Shown: one piece after another, positions 1 to 12,306 of the stretch | Position numbering within the stretch: position 1 is the first letter of the stretch | Layout: each line of letters starts with the position of its first letter | Assembly (NCBI GenBank): GCA_025201765.1 | Contig: MU623351.1 | Span: 62,001 to 126,000, forward strand | From: Daldinia sp. FL1419 | Lineage: Eukaryota; Ascomycota; Sordariomycetes; Xylariales; Hypoxylaceae | DNA length: 64,000 nt | Reading direction: 5' to 3' | Notes under the pieces: model-generated | What the model was told of the DNA's origin: nothing | The model's database searches: none | The model's input: only the letters and a program-made list of their open reading frames with translations | Made by a program: the position numbers and the translations under genes

Positions 1-528
1 TTGCGAGTCATTGATTTGCCGGTTCTCGTTACCATTTTCATCTTTAGGATATATCTGAGTCAAGGTCTGAGTATGAAGATTGCTCGACGGGTTTAAACTG
101 GGTGCATCTCCCAAAGTCCTTCGTCTTTTGGTACCCGTTGGTTTCTCATTCTTTTTTGATTCATCTCCTGTAGTGTTACGCCGCGTTTCTCGGGTCCTCT
201 TCTTGGATTTCACTGCCGGTGCAGGGAGTTCAGGCTCTTCTTCATCCCCTTCATCTTCAGATTTAAGTAGTTTCTCGGGCTTTGGAGGTGGTACGAAACC
301 CTTCTGGGTTAATGTACTCTGTCTGAGTGTACTCTTCTTCGACAAGGTTTCTTTCAGTGTAGTTTGCTTTAGTTTCCGCTTTGGAGTTGGTTTATGGCCC
401 CCATATGTTTTCTTAAGCTTGCTACGAGCAGGAAATATTTGTTGCTTAGGGGCAGCAGCAGTTGACTTATAAATTTTTCCATCTGACGACACGGATGAGT
501 CCCCATGAGACCTCGTTTGTGGCGCCAT
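1..528 (-). CDS. 5' end of an unknown basic, probably nuclear protein (runs off the window)
   Basis: An open frame reads from an ATG at 528 to base 1, 176 codons without a stop, so the gene continues beyond the window edge. The product is very hydrophilic. After a short Ser-rich start come a Lys-rich stretch (about residues 20-55), a run of repeated Thr-Leu units (QTTLKETL, KSTLRQSTLTQ, about residues 55-76), an acidic patch (about 87-100) and Lys/Arg clusters (SKKRTR, TKRRRTL) that look like nuclear localisation signals. No family is recognised. Lys/Arg/Ser composition and the absence of membrane segments suggest a chromatin or DNA-associated protein, which is inference. It is transcribed away from the hydrolase gene at 1646, so the spacer between them is divergent. 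Frames read on the plus strand here are shadows. Confidence 0.6.
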   Translation of the reverse strand, partial: MAPQTRSHGDSSVSSDGKIYKSTAAAPKQQIFPARSKLKKTYGGHKPTPKRKLKQTTLKETLSKKSTLRQSTLTQKGFVPPPKPEKLLKSEDEGDEEEPELPAPAVKSKKRTRETRRNTTGDESKKNEKPTGTKRRRTLGDAPSLNPSSNLHTQTLTQIYPKDENGNENRQINDSQ

Positions 529-1645
529 GATATCGCAATGGCCGAAGTGGACCTCCTTGGGCGATTTCCACGATATGCGGCGAGTATTTCTAGATTGGGT
601 GTAGTTAAACAGTTCAAATATAGATGATATTAGATATAATTAGCGTCCCTTGGAAATTGGACTCTCGTATGAGGTTTCCTTGTTTGTAGTTGATACGTTG
701 TTGCTTCTTAAGTCATCATCGAGCTTTAGGTTAAGGTCAGGTCAGGTCAAGTCAAGTCAAGTCAAATCAAGTCAAGCCCATTTAATTAGGCAGATAAGAG
801 ATACAATGCGTCATAAACGCGCTTAAGTTAAGAAATGTGGATCGGGGGGCGTGACTATCGCGTCAAGTGCATAGCAACCAATTTAACTCCACCCGAATTA
901 ACGTTTGTACTTGATAAGTGCATCAACCTATCTCTTCCCCGCAATAAGCCCCCCCGGCCCCTTGCATCGGCCGAGGTAGTACAACCCCTATATCCCTGCA
1001 GCTAACAGCAATTGTGCATAACAGATCGATCGGCTTTGACCATCGCAACCATTAAATTCAGTAGGCTGGCTCTACATAGTATGTACGAATCCGTATTATA
1101 TTTGGACTTGTACTTGTAGCTCTTTTTTTCTTTTTTCTTTTTCTGTATTAAACTTGGCTCAGAGTTGACCAATAGTTTACCTCAGTTGATTATCGTTTAT
1201 TCTTTTGTTAGAGAACCGCTGTTATATCCCGGCGTTCCTTTTGCGTTCTAGAGTTGAATTATACGAAAGCCTCGGCTAAATTGAACAGCGAACAATCACC
1301 TTCGCATATTCCTACTTACATATCTACCTAGACATTTATCAAGACACTGGATACATAGAAAGAGGTCGAGCCATTACGATTGGCATTAGTAGGAACGCCA
1401 TTGACGGCAAGGCTGGTCATATAATTTGATGTATACGCCTCAATGCCTCTGTCGCTATTATAAGACCGCTATTTGACGCCTTCAAGACTTTCAAGAACTT
1501 TGTTGTATTGTCCGGTTTAATAAGAGACTAACGCCCACCTACAAGTTCATCTACAATTCTACGACTTAATTAGACGTTATAAGAAAGAAAGAAAAAAGAA
1601 GCTCATAAATTCACCATCACCAACACCATCACCAATCATCCCACA
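529..1645. promoter_or_regulatory. Divergent spacer upstream of two genes
   Basis: No gene seen. The spacer lies between two divergent starts and must hold both promoters. It contains a pentamer array (see 734-776), a pyrimidine tract around 1120-1145, and an AG/CA-rich leader (about 1585-1645) just ahead of the hydrolase ATG. Confidence 0.4.
734..776. repeat. Short GGTCA/AGTCA pentamer array
   Basis: About eight head-to-tail pentamers, starting as GGTCA and changing to AGTCA with one AATCA unit. It lies roughly 200 bp upstream of the minus-strand gene starting at 528 and 870 bp upstream of the hydrolase. It may be a simple microsatellite or a cluster of TGACC/TGACT-like factor sites; the sequence alone cannot decide. 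Confidence 0.7.
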
Positions 1646-2971
1646 ATGGCATCCTCCAACACCTCCCCATTCCCCTTCCGCATAACAACCCACACCATCC
1701 CCTCCCAACACATCCGCGAATTCCCCCGCGCCACCCTCTCCTCTCAAGAAGACATCCTATGCATCAGCGTCAAGCAATACACGCCCCTCGACAACCCGAC
1801 CCCTCAACCAGGGGACATCACCATCCTTGGGGCCCACGCCAACGGGTTTCCCAAGGAGCTCTACGAGCCGCTATGGGCGGACCTCCACCGCCGTGCTAAG
1901 AGCCACGGGTTCCAGATCCGCGGCATCTGGATCGCCGACGTCGCCAACCAGGGGTACAGCGGGACCCTGAACGAGCACGTCTTCGGCAACGACCCCTCGT
2001 GGCACGACCACGCGCGCGACCTGCTGCACCTAACCAACGTGTTCCGCGCCGACATGCCGCGGCCCATCGTCGGCATCGGCCACTCCTTCGGCGCCTCGGT
2101 GCTAACCAAGCTCTCCCTGCTGCACCCTCGGCTCCTAACCACCATCGTCCTCCTCGACCCCACCATAACGCCCACCTCCTTCGAGCACCGCAGCCCCGGC
2201 AAATCCCCCGCCCGCGCCTCCGCCTTCCGCCGCGAAGTCTGGCCCTCCCGCGCCGCCGCCGCCGAGTCCTTCCGCCGCAGCCCCTTCTACCAGTCCTGGG
2301 ACCCGCGCGTCCTCGACGCCTGGGTCCAGCACGCCCTCCGCGACACCCCCACCGCCCTATTCCCCGACCCCGAAAAAGACGGCGCGGTCACCCTGCGCAC
2401 CACAAAGCACCAGGAGATGTTTACTTATTTACGCCCTCTCTGGCCGTACGTCGACCCCGTCACTCGCCAGGTCGACCGCGACGGGGCCCCCGATTTCGAC
2501 CACCCGGACGGCCAGATCAAGCTGCAGGAAACGGAGAACCCGTTCCCGTTTTACCGCTCCGAAGGCCCGAGTGTTCTCAAGCACTTACCCGAGGTACGTC
2601 CATCCGTGCTCTGGGTCTTTGGCGGGGATAGCGAGTTAGCCGAGCCGGAAGGCCGCAAATTAAAGACGGAGACCTGTGGGGTCGGGGCCGGGGGTAGTGG
2701 CGGCATGAAGTTGGGGCGGGTTGATACGGTTGTTATCGAGGGCCGTGGCCACTTATTCCCGATGGAGATCCCAGACGAATGTGCGAAACATGCTGCGACG
2801 TGGATAGGCAAGGAGATGGTACGATGGCGCGAGAAGGAGCGCGAGTACGAGGAGTGGGTTAAATTGCCGGTAAAGGAGAAGACAACTTTGAGCGACAAGT
2901 TCTTGAATAATATTGGTCGTCCACCACCGAGGAAGACCAAATTTGTAGCCGGCTCGGAATCCAAGTTATAG
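1646..2971 (+). CDS. Peroxisomal alpha/beta hydrolase (Lpx1/AKT2-like) with C-terminal SKL
   Basis: A single-exon gene of 441 residues with an alpha/beta hydrolase fold. The oxyanion region is HANGF (about residues 64-68), the nucleophile elbow is GHSFGAS with Ser147, and the catalytic His is in EGRGHLFP (about His369). An acidic residue in FGGDSELAE is a candidate third triad member. The protein ends in Ser-Lys-Leu, a textbook PTS1 signal, so a peroxisomal matrix location is likely. Peroxisomal hydrolases of this kind include yeast Lpx1 lipase and the AKT2-type esterases of Alternaria toxin pathways; nothing nearby suggests a biosynthetic cluster, so a lipase/esterase role is the safer call. 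The 5' two-thirds is clearly GC-rich with C-ending codons, while the last 400 bases are less so. It converges with the Ufd4 gene. Confidence 0.88.
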   Translation: MASSNTSPFPFRITTHTIPSQHIREFPRATLSSQEDILCISVKQYTPLDNPTPQPGDITILGAHANGFPKELYEPLWADLHRRAKSHGFQIRGIWIADVANQGYSGTLNEHVFGNDPSWHDHARDLLHLTNVFRADMPRPIVGIGHSFGASVLTKLSLLHPRLLTTIVLLDPTITPTSFEHRSPGKSPARASAFRREVWPSRAAAAESFRRSPFYQSWDPRVLDAWVQHALRDTPTALFPDPEKDGAVTLRTTKHQEMFTYLRPLWPYVDPVTRQVDRDGAPDFDHPDGQIKLQETENPFPFYRSEGPSVLKHLPEVRPSVLWVFGGDSELAEPEGRKLKTETCGVGAGGSGGMKLGRVDTVVIEGRGHLFPMEIPDECAKHAATWIGKEMVRWREKEREYEEWVKLPVKEKTTLSDKFLNNIGRPPPRKTKFVAGSESKL

Positions 2972-3656
2972 ATAACCTTACCTATCATGCTTAGAAAAGA
3001 TTGTCGCCAAACACCTAGGCAAGGGTTCGGGTTTACGCGAGGATTTGGTTAGGACGATGATTTGGTTAGGATTTAATCAGCAGGTATCAGCTACAAACTA
3101 TCTTGAAATTTCATTAAGTATTATCAAGGGTATCACATAAGACCATCAAGTTAGCAAAGTGGCGAATCACTATCCCCTTAAAGCACAACCGCAAGTAAGT
3201 CATGAAACCAATACTTAGACAAATTGGCCAGTCTATCTACCCGATAAAAGCCTCTCCTTTTGCGAAAATAAAACAAAGTTGGGACTAGGCTTCGTGTCAG
3301 GGCTGTCCAGTCTGATGCCAAATCCCGCCGGGAATCATGTTTCATTCCTACGCCGAAACAACCTTTCCATGCATCAGACAAGCCCTATTGCAACCCGTCA
3401 ATTATCTCTCTCGTGCCTTGTGCCAACCACCTTCTTGTCAATGGTCGTGATGGGGCACCAGAAGGGGATTATGGCGGGTTTGCCAAGAAAGAAATAAACG
3501 CTCCCTAGTCGGTTAAGCCGGGGGGGCAGAAGGGAGGAAATAAATAAATCAATGCCTCATTTTATTCATCAATGCCATCCATGTACTGCAATATTAGCAC
3601 ATATAATACCACTTTTGCTTACTGCCCCACTATACCTCAAGCATAGATATAAGTGT
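2972..3656. other. Convergent 3' spacer
   Basis: This lies between the 3' ends of the hydrolase and Ufd4 genes and should hold both transcript ends. Short frames near 3178-3497 show no recognisable protein. No other feature seen. Confidence 0.5.
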
Positions 3657-6600
3657 TCAGGACAGATGGAAGGCGCCTTGACCTTCCCTAATAGCAGTAA
3701 ACAACTGTCGTTTCATGCTTTCGATAGTGCTATAGTCGGGTAACTTTAGGTAATTGACACAAGTCATGACGCTAGGAAGGTAGTCGTCAGACGTGTAGGG
3801 CGGCTCACTAGGCTTGCACACCACAGTGAACATAGGGGTCAGACTCTTGAAACCTGTACCTATAGTTAGCATCATGTAGATAAAGTGAGGAACTGCAATA
3901 CATACCTCCGATAGGAAGTTTTGGACTACCAGTAGTGAACTGTAGGAAGTCACGACGTTGTGCAGGGTTAAGTTCGCTCATGGTCTGGAGCAGATTTCTG
4001 ACGGATTTGCTATCCATATTGAAACCGTGATCCGCCTTTATGGAGTCCATAAGGGCTAAGAGGGAATGAGTGTTAGCTCCGCTGATATCACTCGTGTAGA
4101 AACTTGACTTACTTTCTAGAGACCAATCCTCCTCGACGCGGCCAAATAGCGCCACTAACTCGTCCGGAGTAAAAGCACTCAAAGCGGAATACGGGAACAC
4201 TTGTGAGAAGCCAGTGCGGAAGGCTTCAACCTGGCGTTTAACCCCACGACCCAGAGTCAAATCAATCACCTTATCTAGATATGACTCGACGTTGTAGATG
4301 GTGACAGGGATATGAGATCCGCCGGGTATGAGCTCAATTTCGGGATAGCCTGGCAGTGTGAAATCCAGCGCTAGATCCTCTAGTGTTCCATTATCCACCA
4401 CAATTTTCTCAGTATCGGCAACCTTCTGTGCAGGAGTGCGGTTAGGGTCCTCGTCAATAGCCTTCTTTGCCATAGCAAACTTCTTGATATGCTTCAAAGA
4501 ATTGGCTAACCCGGGGTCCACTATCTTAACGGCACCAAGAGACGGCTTCACGCCGGAGGAGCCTTCTCCAATACGGAAGAAGATAGGATTGAAGTTCAAG
4601 TCGATAATTCGAGAATCAATCATAGACCGTGCAACGAATTTTCCAAGCATCTTGAATAGCTGTAGAATTACGTTTGCACTTGAGTCGTCGTCGCTCAGAG
4701 GCCGAGGGAATAATCCGGTGGGACCAGAAATGAACTCGTCAGAATCGTTGGAATCCATATCACGCCAAAGCCTCAGCTTTTTCTTGGAAAATTCTTTCGA
4801 AACGGTTGAATAGAACTCAAGAGTAGGCCCTAGACCTGTGCCAACCTCTTCAAAGTATTCGACCTCGAGAATGCTCTGCGAGCTACCGTAGAGTTCCATG
4901 ACCTTCAACGCTGATTCTAAAATCTTGGATCGCGAAATCCGTACTTTCTGACGCTGAAGTCGACCAAGGAACACGCTATCATCGCGTCGGTCGCGGCGTG
5001 ATGTCTCCTCCTGCTGTGCATTCTGCCATCGACTCATAGATCGCGCATAGCCAAATGACGTCGACTGGAGGAATAAGTGGCGAGTCTCGAAGGGGAAGAG
5101 GAATGGATATAGTCGGGCTAGGTCTTCGCTCCAGCCCGGTAAGCAGTTGCTGGCCACAATAAGAGGCTCTTCTAGCTGCCTATTGAGCTTAGCCGTCAAT
5201 TTCGTATTGACGAACTGTGATAGAGGCTCGACGTTCAATTTCAGCGTATTCTTATTTTCTACCATGATGTCATCAATGTTCGCGTTGAGATCATGTAGAA
5301 TGTTTAATAGGCGGAGAATAGATGCCGTCGTGGGATTATTAGTAAGAGAGGCAGGTACGCCATTAACGTCGGATGCACCATCGAATGAAGAACCGAACCC
5401 GATAGGCTCTGCAGGAGGGGGGCCCGGCACGCGACGAAACTTGATAACATGCATAGTAGACCAAACGCTACGACTAACCTGATCGTCAGGAGGTGCCGGA
5501 TTGTTATGGACAGCCCGATAAATAGTCGTCTCGTTTGGAATGACCCGCTCGTTAAGACTGAATTCAATGTGCCAATCTTGGGGTATGGTTTGGATAGCAG
5601 CAGCATAAGAAAGTGACCGAGAAGTCGATGGAGCGCTAGGAGTAGGTGTGCTCTGTTGCGATACTGGAGGTTGAGGTGGTGCACTGCGGCTCGGTAGATT
5701 GGCGCCACCTGTCTGGGCCGGAGTGGGAACACGGGTTCCGTCTTCTTTTCTAGCTGTGATCTTACCCCCAGCCGCTTCAACCAAGTTTACAGCGGATGGA
5801 TCGCGAGCAGGGGCGTCTTCCATATCTTCGTCCAACTCACCAACTATAGCATCAAGAGCGCTACTGTCTGCAGCCTCTGCCTCTTCATCTTCGTCATCGA
5901 CGGGCTTTTCGTCTGCGCATTCCAATGTACTCTGCAAATCCTCGTCATCTTCCGGTGGTGGAGGAGGCGGTGCGGGGGTTTGAGCCTCGCTTGGTTGGGC
6001 TAGTTGGGCTGGTTGGCGCCGAGCTGACCTACGAAGAATTGCCTTCTCGCGACCGGAGCCTGCTGCCGAACCTGGCGTGGACGGGGTATCAGATTGTCCC
6101 GGCTGCTTCGATTTGGATCTCCGGGGTGGGCGAGAACCAGAGGCTTGGTTAGGGACTGCGGGCGGGGGGGCCGAATAGCTTGACCCTAACCGCTCGGCGA
6201 GGCGTTCAGCTGATGGCAATCCTGCCGAACTGGCCATCGCGGCGAGAGCCCGAGATAATCCGTCACGAGGCCTGGGACCACGGGGACGCTCATGTAGACT
6301 AATTCGGGGCCGTAGCCAATCATCCAGCGCCTTAAAGGTTGCGATGGCATGGATGTGAACGTTGATACTACGGAACGAACGCGGTATGTCAGAGTCATCA
6401 TCAGCAACTAATCGAAGTCTTATTTGCTTCGCCAACATGGACGCTGCGCTGCTGCGATTACCGTCGAAGGTACTATGATGAACAGTAATGACCTCGAAAT
6501 GCTCCGACCGACTAAGTAGATCTTGAAGCTTGTGGATCAAAATGCTGAAGGGTGTCGCAGGGGAATCTGCGGTTGCGGTCTTCGGCTTTGTACTCACGTA

Positions 6601-9569
6601 ACGCCCCATAAAGACTTCGAGAAACGCGGCGCGCGCAGCATTTGCCAACGTCTCGTCGGGGTTACTGAATACCTCTTCTAGAACGCGTACGAGCCCCGAA
6701 GATAGTAGTTCGGCACTTGTAACACTATCCAGGAGGTCGGCGTCAAAATAGGACGCCAATTTCTCAAACAATGCAGCCCCATTTTCGGGTGATAGATCTT
6801 TGGCGGTCCTCCGAAGATAGAACCCTTCGATTCCAGAAGCTAGAGCCTCGAGATTATCAAGGATCTTTTTAGCCTTCTTTTTCATGGTCTTACTATGCTT
6901 TTCAGTCTCGTGAGTCTCTAAAAATTTCTTGGCGGCCTCTGCGATGCGCGTCTTTATAGAGGGGATATCGCCCGCGTAAGGTCGAGGCGGCCCGTCGATA
7001 GACATAGTTGATCCGTCAGAACTAGCAGGAGAACCAGACATGTCGTCGTCGTGATGATCATTCTCTTGATCTTCGTCTTCATTCTCGTCGTCGTCGTCGT
7101 CTTCATGGTCCTCCTCATCCTCGTCTCCAGAGCCATTGTGTATTGAGACCCTATCGCCTTCATCTCCAGATGCCATAGAGTGATCCACCGATGTCTCGGT
7201 CGCTTTGTTCTCAGGTTCTTGATGCTCTTCTGCCAGCTTCATGATCTCAATAATTACACCTTCACGATAAATCTGATAGCGATAAATCTCGTCTAGCCGG
7301 TTCAGCAGAAGCTCCGTTATCTGGATAGCAGATATCACAAGGGAGGGATGGTCTTGTTGAGATAGTATGGAGGCTAGGAACGAAGCGTAAGGAACAGCTT
7401 TCAGGGCATCGACAAGAATGTCTCTATCTAAGTTTGATAGCATCTTCAACTGAGCCGTGAGCACTTTTTGTCGTACGCTTAAGTTCACGGTGCTTGAAAA
7501 GGCGTCCGTTAAAGTGGGGAAGAGGATCAGAGCAAATCTTCGGACTTGGTCTTTGCACTCGTCGAGTAATTCGAGTCTCTTCTCATTAGAGGATTTCTTA
7601 CGGGATCCGAATGAAGCTGGAGCGACGGGGTCAACACCAAGATCAGTTGAAACCGGAGGCCCTGAACCGTCAGCCGACTTCAGACCTGGGAGCAACTCGC
7701 AGACGACGTTAAGAGTCTCGATGATTTGCTCACGTGGCCTGTGGATCAATGCTTGCATGATAACCACGCTATCAAGTTTCGAAGCGACATCTTCCGTCTC
7801 ACTAGGAGGGGAGACGCCAGTAAGGATCTGATAGAGAGTTTCGACAACGTTTAACTTGAAGAGCTCCGCTGACAAACTTGGGCTTGCGCGGGCCGTGATA
7901 GCTAGTACTCGGAGGAACTGGGTGTGGATATTGGCGCTAATAAGATTAGTAGTTCCCGGCACCAGGAGTCGTAGTATGACCTTCAGCAGGTCAACGCTGA
8001 CGAGCTGCTCCAGTTTCGACGATTGGTATTTGAAACTCTCGATTATACGAGTAACGCAAAGTGATGCTTGCTCCACAACACGCTGGTCATTGCTATTTAA
8101 CACGTTTAGAAGGATCGGCATAACTCCAGTGATCACATTAAACGAATCTTCTGGAATGTTGCGGCAGCAATTGGCAGCAGTCGTAACGGCAGTTCGTTGG
8201 GTACCGGTAGGGAAAAAGTCCAGGTAAGTAAGGCAAGCGGTTAAACCACCTTCTCTGACGATGCTCGTGGGATACTCGACGGAGATCTTTTCCAGCGTGC
8301 TCAACGCTTGCTCGGCAAGGTCAATATAGTGAATCTCCAAGAGTTTCTGGCACAAGATTGGAACGGCACCCCCATATACTACGTTGGCGGCGCTAGCCGG
8401 TAGAGCTTCCATCAAGTTCGCAAGGCATCGGCAGGCGAGGAGCATTATCTCGGAATTTTCTTCGCCCGTGATTTCATTGGGTTGCATTAAGGTTACAAGC
8501 TCCTTCACAAAAGCATCGGGGGAAAAATGCCCTGACAGATTATCCTCATTGGAAACAAGAAGGATTTCGGCCAGTTCTTGTAAGGCCACGAGCTGTGTCG
8601 ACGGGTCTTCTTTTTGCCGAAGATTATGAAGGATATCGCGCAGTCTCGACGAGAGTCCAGACATCATTCCGGTCAACGCCCTAAGCGTGTTTGATAAACC
8701 CGATCCCGGGTGTCCAAATCCACCAAAAGGATCATCATCGTAATGGCGATGTGGTTCATCATCATCGTCGTCGTTGTCGTCGCTATTCTCATCGTCGGGA
8801 TCATGCGCTGGCGGAGGCGGTGGCGGAGGCGGGGGTGCTTCCTCCTCTTCCTCGTGGTCCTTGGTACCTGTCATAGTAGTGTCTTGATCAGGAGGCGGAT
8901 GGTTGCTAGATGTTCGCTTAGAGCGGCGCATAGAACTAGAAGGACCTGTCGCAGGAGATTCTATTTATAGTTAATACCTTATAAGAGGAATTGGTATGAT
9001 AGCAGATTCTTTACGGACCTTGAGCTGCCTGAGTGTTCTTCTTGTTGCGACTTGGCTTGCGGCTGGACGAGGCTGAAGTTGGATTGGTAGAGTCCTGCAT
9101 CCTGGCGGGTGGAGGTGGGTCAGGACTACCAGATGTTAGTATCGATCAGGCGTCCAAGAGGATAATCTACCAAAAACGAAAAAAAAAAAATATATATATA
9201 TATTTACCTTGTAGGACTAGACATAGAAGCTGTATTCTTTCCCTTTCGCCTACGCGTGGCAGGAGCAGGCGTAGGTACAGCTGGGGTTGGAGTAGCTTGC
9301 TCCGAAACTCTTTGTCGTTTGGATCGACGAGCCGATACGGCTGGCTCGCTTTGTGGAGGTTGGGTTGGCGAACTGTTCTCGCCTGATGCTGGCTTTCGCT
9401 TTCGCGAAGATGCCGGTCTCGATGAAGATTGAGCGGGTTGGTTCGTACTAGTATTGCTTCCGGCGATTGCAGGCGAGGGACCAGAAGCTTGAGGAGAATT
9501 TAGATCGCCCTGCAATGCTCCTTGACTCGCTGCGTTACGCGCAGAGGAGCGTGTTACTCTGGAAGACAT
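3657..9569 (-). CDS. UFD4: HECT-type E3 ubiquitin ligase, Ufd4/TRIP12 family
   Basis: The five-exon model is complement(3657..3853, 3906..4055, 4113..8960, 9019..9125, 9208..9569), giving 1887 residues. The N-terminus is basic and Ser/Pro-rich, an armadillo-like helical region follows (about residues 250-650, with GMMSGLSSRLRDIL typical of the family), acidic low-complexity segments lie near residue 780, and a HECT domain forms the last 380 residues. The catalytic cysteine is in VMTCVNYLKLPDYS, about Cys1854, 34 residues from the end. The family ubiquitinates ubiquitin-fusion (UFD) and N-degron substrates. Two 3' introns (52 and 57 bp) are supported because splicing restores LPIGGFKSL and WSLETLMDS. 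Two 5' introns (58 and 82 bp) join the N-terminal exons. The exon-2 donor is GTCCGT, unusual, and an acceptor 15 nt downstream would also keep frame. The start at 9569 is favoured over the internal ATG at 8931 because the upstream exons splice in frame and resemble the basic start of fungal homologues. Confidence 0.93.
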
Positions 9570-12306
9570 GAGTATGTAATCACTTGGGGGTGAAGCGAAA
9601 CAAAATAGGTAAGTAGAACGACTCGGGGGGGGAAGTCAAGTATGGAGAGTGCGGGAGAGACCTGAGAAGGCAAGAGTTTTTGATAAGCCTCGTCTCGGAA
9701 GTTTGAAAAGCTTGGACAGTGGGACAAGCTCTCGTAACAATTAGGCCTGAACCCGTTGACGGTCCGCAGGCACCATCAGATGGGCCTATGTACGGTGCCT
9801 AGAGCTATAATTGGCTCTTTTGTGACAACTAGCATAGCAACGCAACTAAAGATGTCGACTGGAAGATGGATTGTTGCGATTGCTGGGGTGGCTGGGATGG
9901 CTGGGATGGCTGCGGCCCGGGCAACACAAAGAGGGCATGTACGAATCGAGGCATCAAATAGAAAATATGTTGAAAGACCGGAACTCGTAACCCCTCCCTC
10001 GAGAATGTTGATTGCCGACTTGTCGACCTTAAGGCACTAGCCTAGACGTATAGATGACCAGGTTATTGACGAGGAAACAATTAACAACGAAGTGGAAATA
10101 TAATAATAGTAGGCACAGGGGATGATGATAGTCGAACAGGTAGGAGGGAGTTCACTTGTTGGGATAGTGTCTGGTTGAAGGAAGTTTTGAAGAAGGCAAT
10201 CAGATCAAGAACATGTACGGGAGGAAAGGGAAAAAAAAAAGAAAAGAAAAAAATCAGTGGTACTCCTTGTGTTGTACCTTGGTATTGTATAATGTAGTAG
10301 GTTGATTAAGGTCTGTGGTGTAGGTAGGTGGCGGGTAGTAGGTAGTAGGTAGTAAGTAGCAGACAAGGTATGAGTGATGAGTGGTGCTCAAGGAAACATG
10401 TACGTAAGGTAGGGGTATGAGGTACTAAGGCTAAGAGGCAAGGCAGGAGGTAGATGATGTATTGATAATTTGGAAACTTGTATGTGTATCGTACCTGGGA
10501 GATAGGGAAAACGGCGACGAGGCAGGTGCGGCCGATCGCAAGTTCAAGTTTAAATCTAAGTCTGAGAGAGATGGAAGTCGCGCTTGAGGATCGTTATCGA
10601 CTGCCGATCGAGAGCGCGGGTTGGCAGCAGAGGGTTTTCGTTCTGCCATGGATTACGCCATGAGGCAAGATAGGTGTTCGTTTTTTTCTTAACGAGTTCG
10701 ACGACCTTGGCCACGCACTCGATACTTCTTTTCTTTCCGCCTTATTTCAAAGAAAAACTATTCGTTGTGAAAACTTGGGAAGAAACGAGATGAGAAAAAG
10801 CGACGTCGTTGGTCGAGATGGATTAAATGGAAAACGATAGGGTACGGTTTGAAAAAGGTATCCGATTTGTTATACAGTCAAAGCAGTAAACGTGTTGTCA
10901 ATGCGGTCACAGGTTAAATAATTAGAAATGATGAAACTAGGACGACAAGAGGAGTTGTTGTCAAAAAAGCTTTAGAACGGAGTTGGAGGTTCTATCGGAG
11001 GAGGTCCATTCGAATGCGTCGGCGGGCGGCTAGACGGTTGGGCGAAGGGTAGGGTGGGTTATGCTAAAGTTGTGCGGGTGTGTGGTTGTGTGGTTGTGGT
11101 AAAGTGGTAGATACCTTTTTGAAAAAAAAGAAAAAGGCACTTAAACTATAAAAGCCATAAAGTCATATGGAAGCACTAGACCCGACCGCCAGGCTGTCTG
11201 TAGCCGTGCTTCTAGAGGACCCTGTAATAGTTCGTGCGGTGCGGGTAGGGTGTGTAATGTACAATTTTATTGATGGCGTAACAGGTGTGTCTATAGAGTA
11301 CCCTAACTACTTGAGTTGTCTACTGGTACTAACCGAGTTAGAGTAAACCGCATGCAGGGATGTACCGTTTGTACTGTTTCTAACAAGGGACCTGGTAAAG
11401 ATACTTATATGCATGTACCTACTCTAATAAAGCATTCCAGACCTTCCCACTTGATGCCCATCGATGAGGTGAGAACTGCTGAGCAGGGGTATAATTAGGT
11501 CCTTACTACTTTTGTCTATCCGTCTGCCTTGGGTGAGTATGTCCCTAGCAGGTGATTCCCACCAAGAGAATAACGTTGAGCCCTTTTGACTTATCAATAG
11601 CTAACTATCTTTATTTTACTTTGTTGCGGCTCTTTTTGAACCGTTTACACCTTTATCTTAAGGCTATCTTTTGATTATTCATTAGGCAGGTACTTACATA
11701 GACTCAAGTATATTACTCTTATGTACCACACGCTTATTTTTAAATGTTAATGATGACCTAATGCTTGTGCTTCGATAATTTAAACAGCACTAGGCCACGC
11801 CATGACATCATCGGGTTTCCTTCCCATTTTATATGTTCTACGTTCTACGTTCTACGTACTACGTAGTTACTCATACATAATGCTGCAACTCATGCATATG
11901 TGGAAGCAGTCTCGACATGTCTTACATATTGAGAGGAGTTCTTGCTTTCCTTATTCTGTTCTAATTGGGCGACGGTATATGAAACATTCTATTAAAAAAT
12001 TAGCATTCTCCATTTCTCTGTCCGACGTGGCTGGCAAGTGTTGGCTATCTCTCCGTGTTTACCAATCACAAGACGGAAATTATCGCAGTTTGTTGTCACA
12101 CAGTCATACATCCCATTTAGATACTTTATCTATCCCAGGTATCTATATACTTTCTAATGCTTATGCCTACCTAACCTAGGTAGGTTATATTTGATAATTC
12201 CAAGGTAGTTGCTTAAGGCGCATTTACAACCTTCTAGGTTAGGTAGATGTAGATATTTCTTTTTCTTGTACTAAAGGGTATCTCTCATCCGTGTGGCATC
12301 TTCTCG
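9570..12306. other. Long spacer with no confident gene
   Basis: 2.7 kb upstream of Ufd4 and downstream of the E1 alpha gene. The first 1 kb, read on the minus strand, is pyrimidine-rich (T/C tracts around 10220-10250) and looks like a promoter or long 5' leader of Ufd4. Repeated GTAGGTAGTAG words occur at about 10320-10355, and TTCTACG repeats at about 11835-11865. A minus-strand frame starting at 10649 was considered and not accepted. Confidence 0.4.

Noticed and set aside
80..472. Plus-strand frame of 130 codons
   Set aside because: It is the antisense shadow of the minus-strand frame 528-1, has Ser/Phe/Leu-rich nonsense composition, and the minus-strand protein is clearly more protein-like.
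8931..8960. Internal ATG as the Ufd4 start
   Set aside because: Two upstream exons join in frame and give the basic N-terminus seen in fungal homologues, so 9569 is preferred.
10431..10649. Minus-strand frame beginning MAERKPSAANPRSR with a possible GT donor at 10494
   Set aside because: No convincing next exon or family; it lies in what looks like the promoter or leader of Ufd4. It could be an upstream ORF, but support is too weak.
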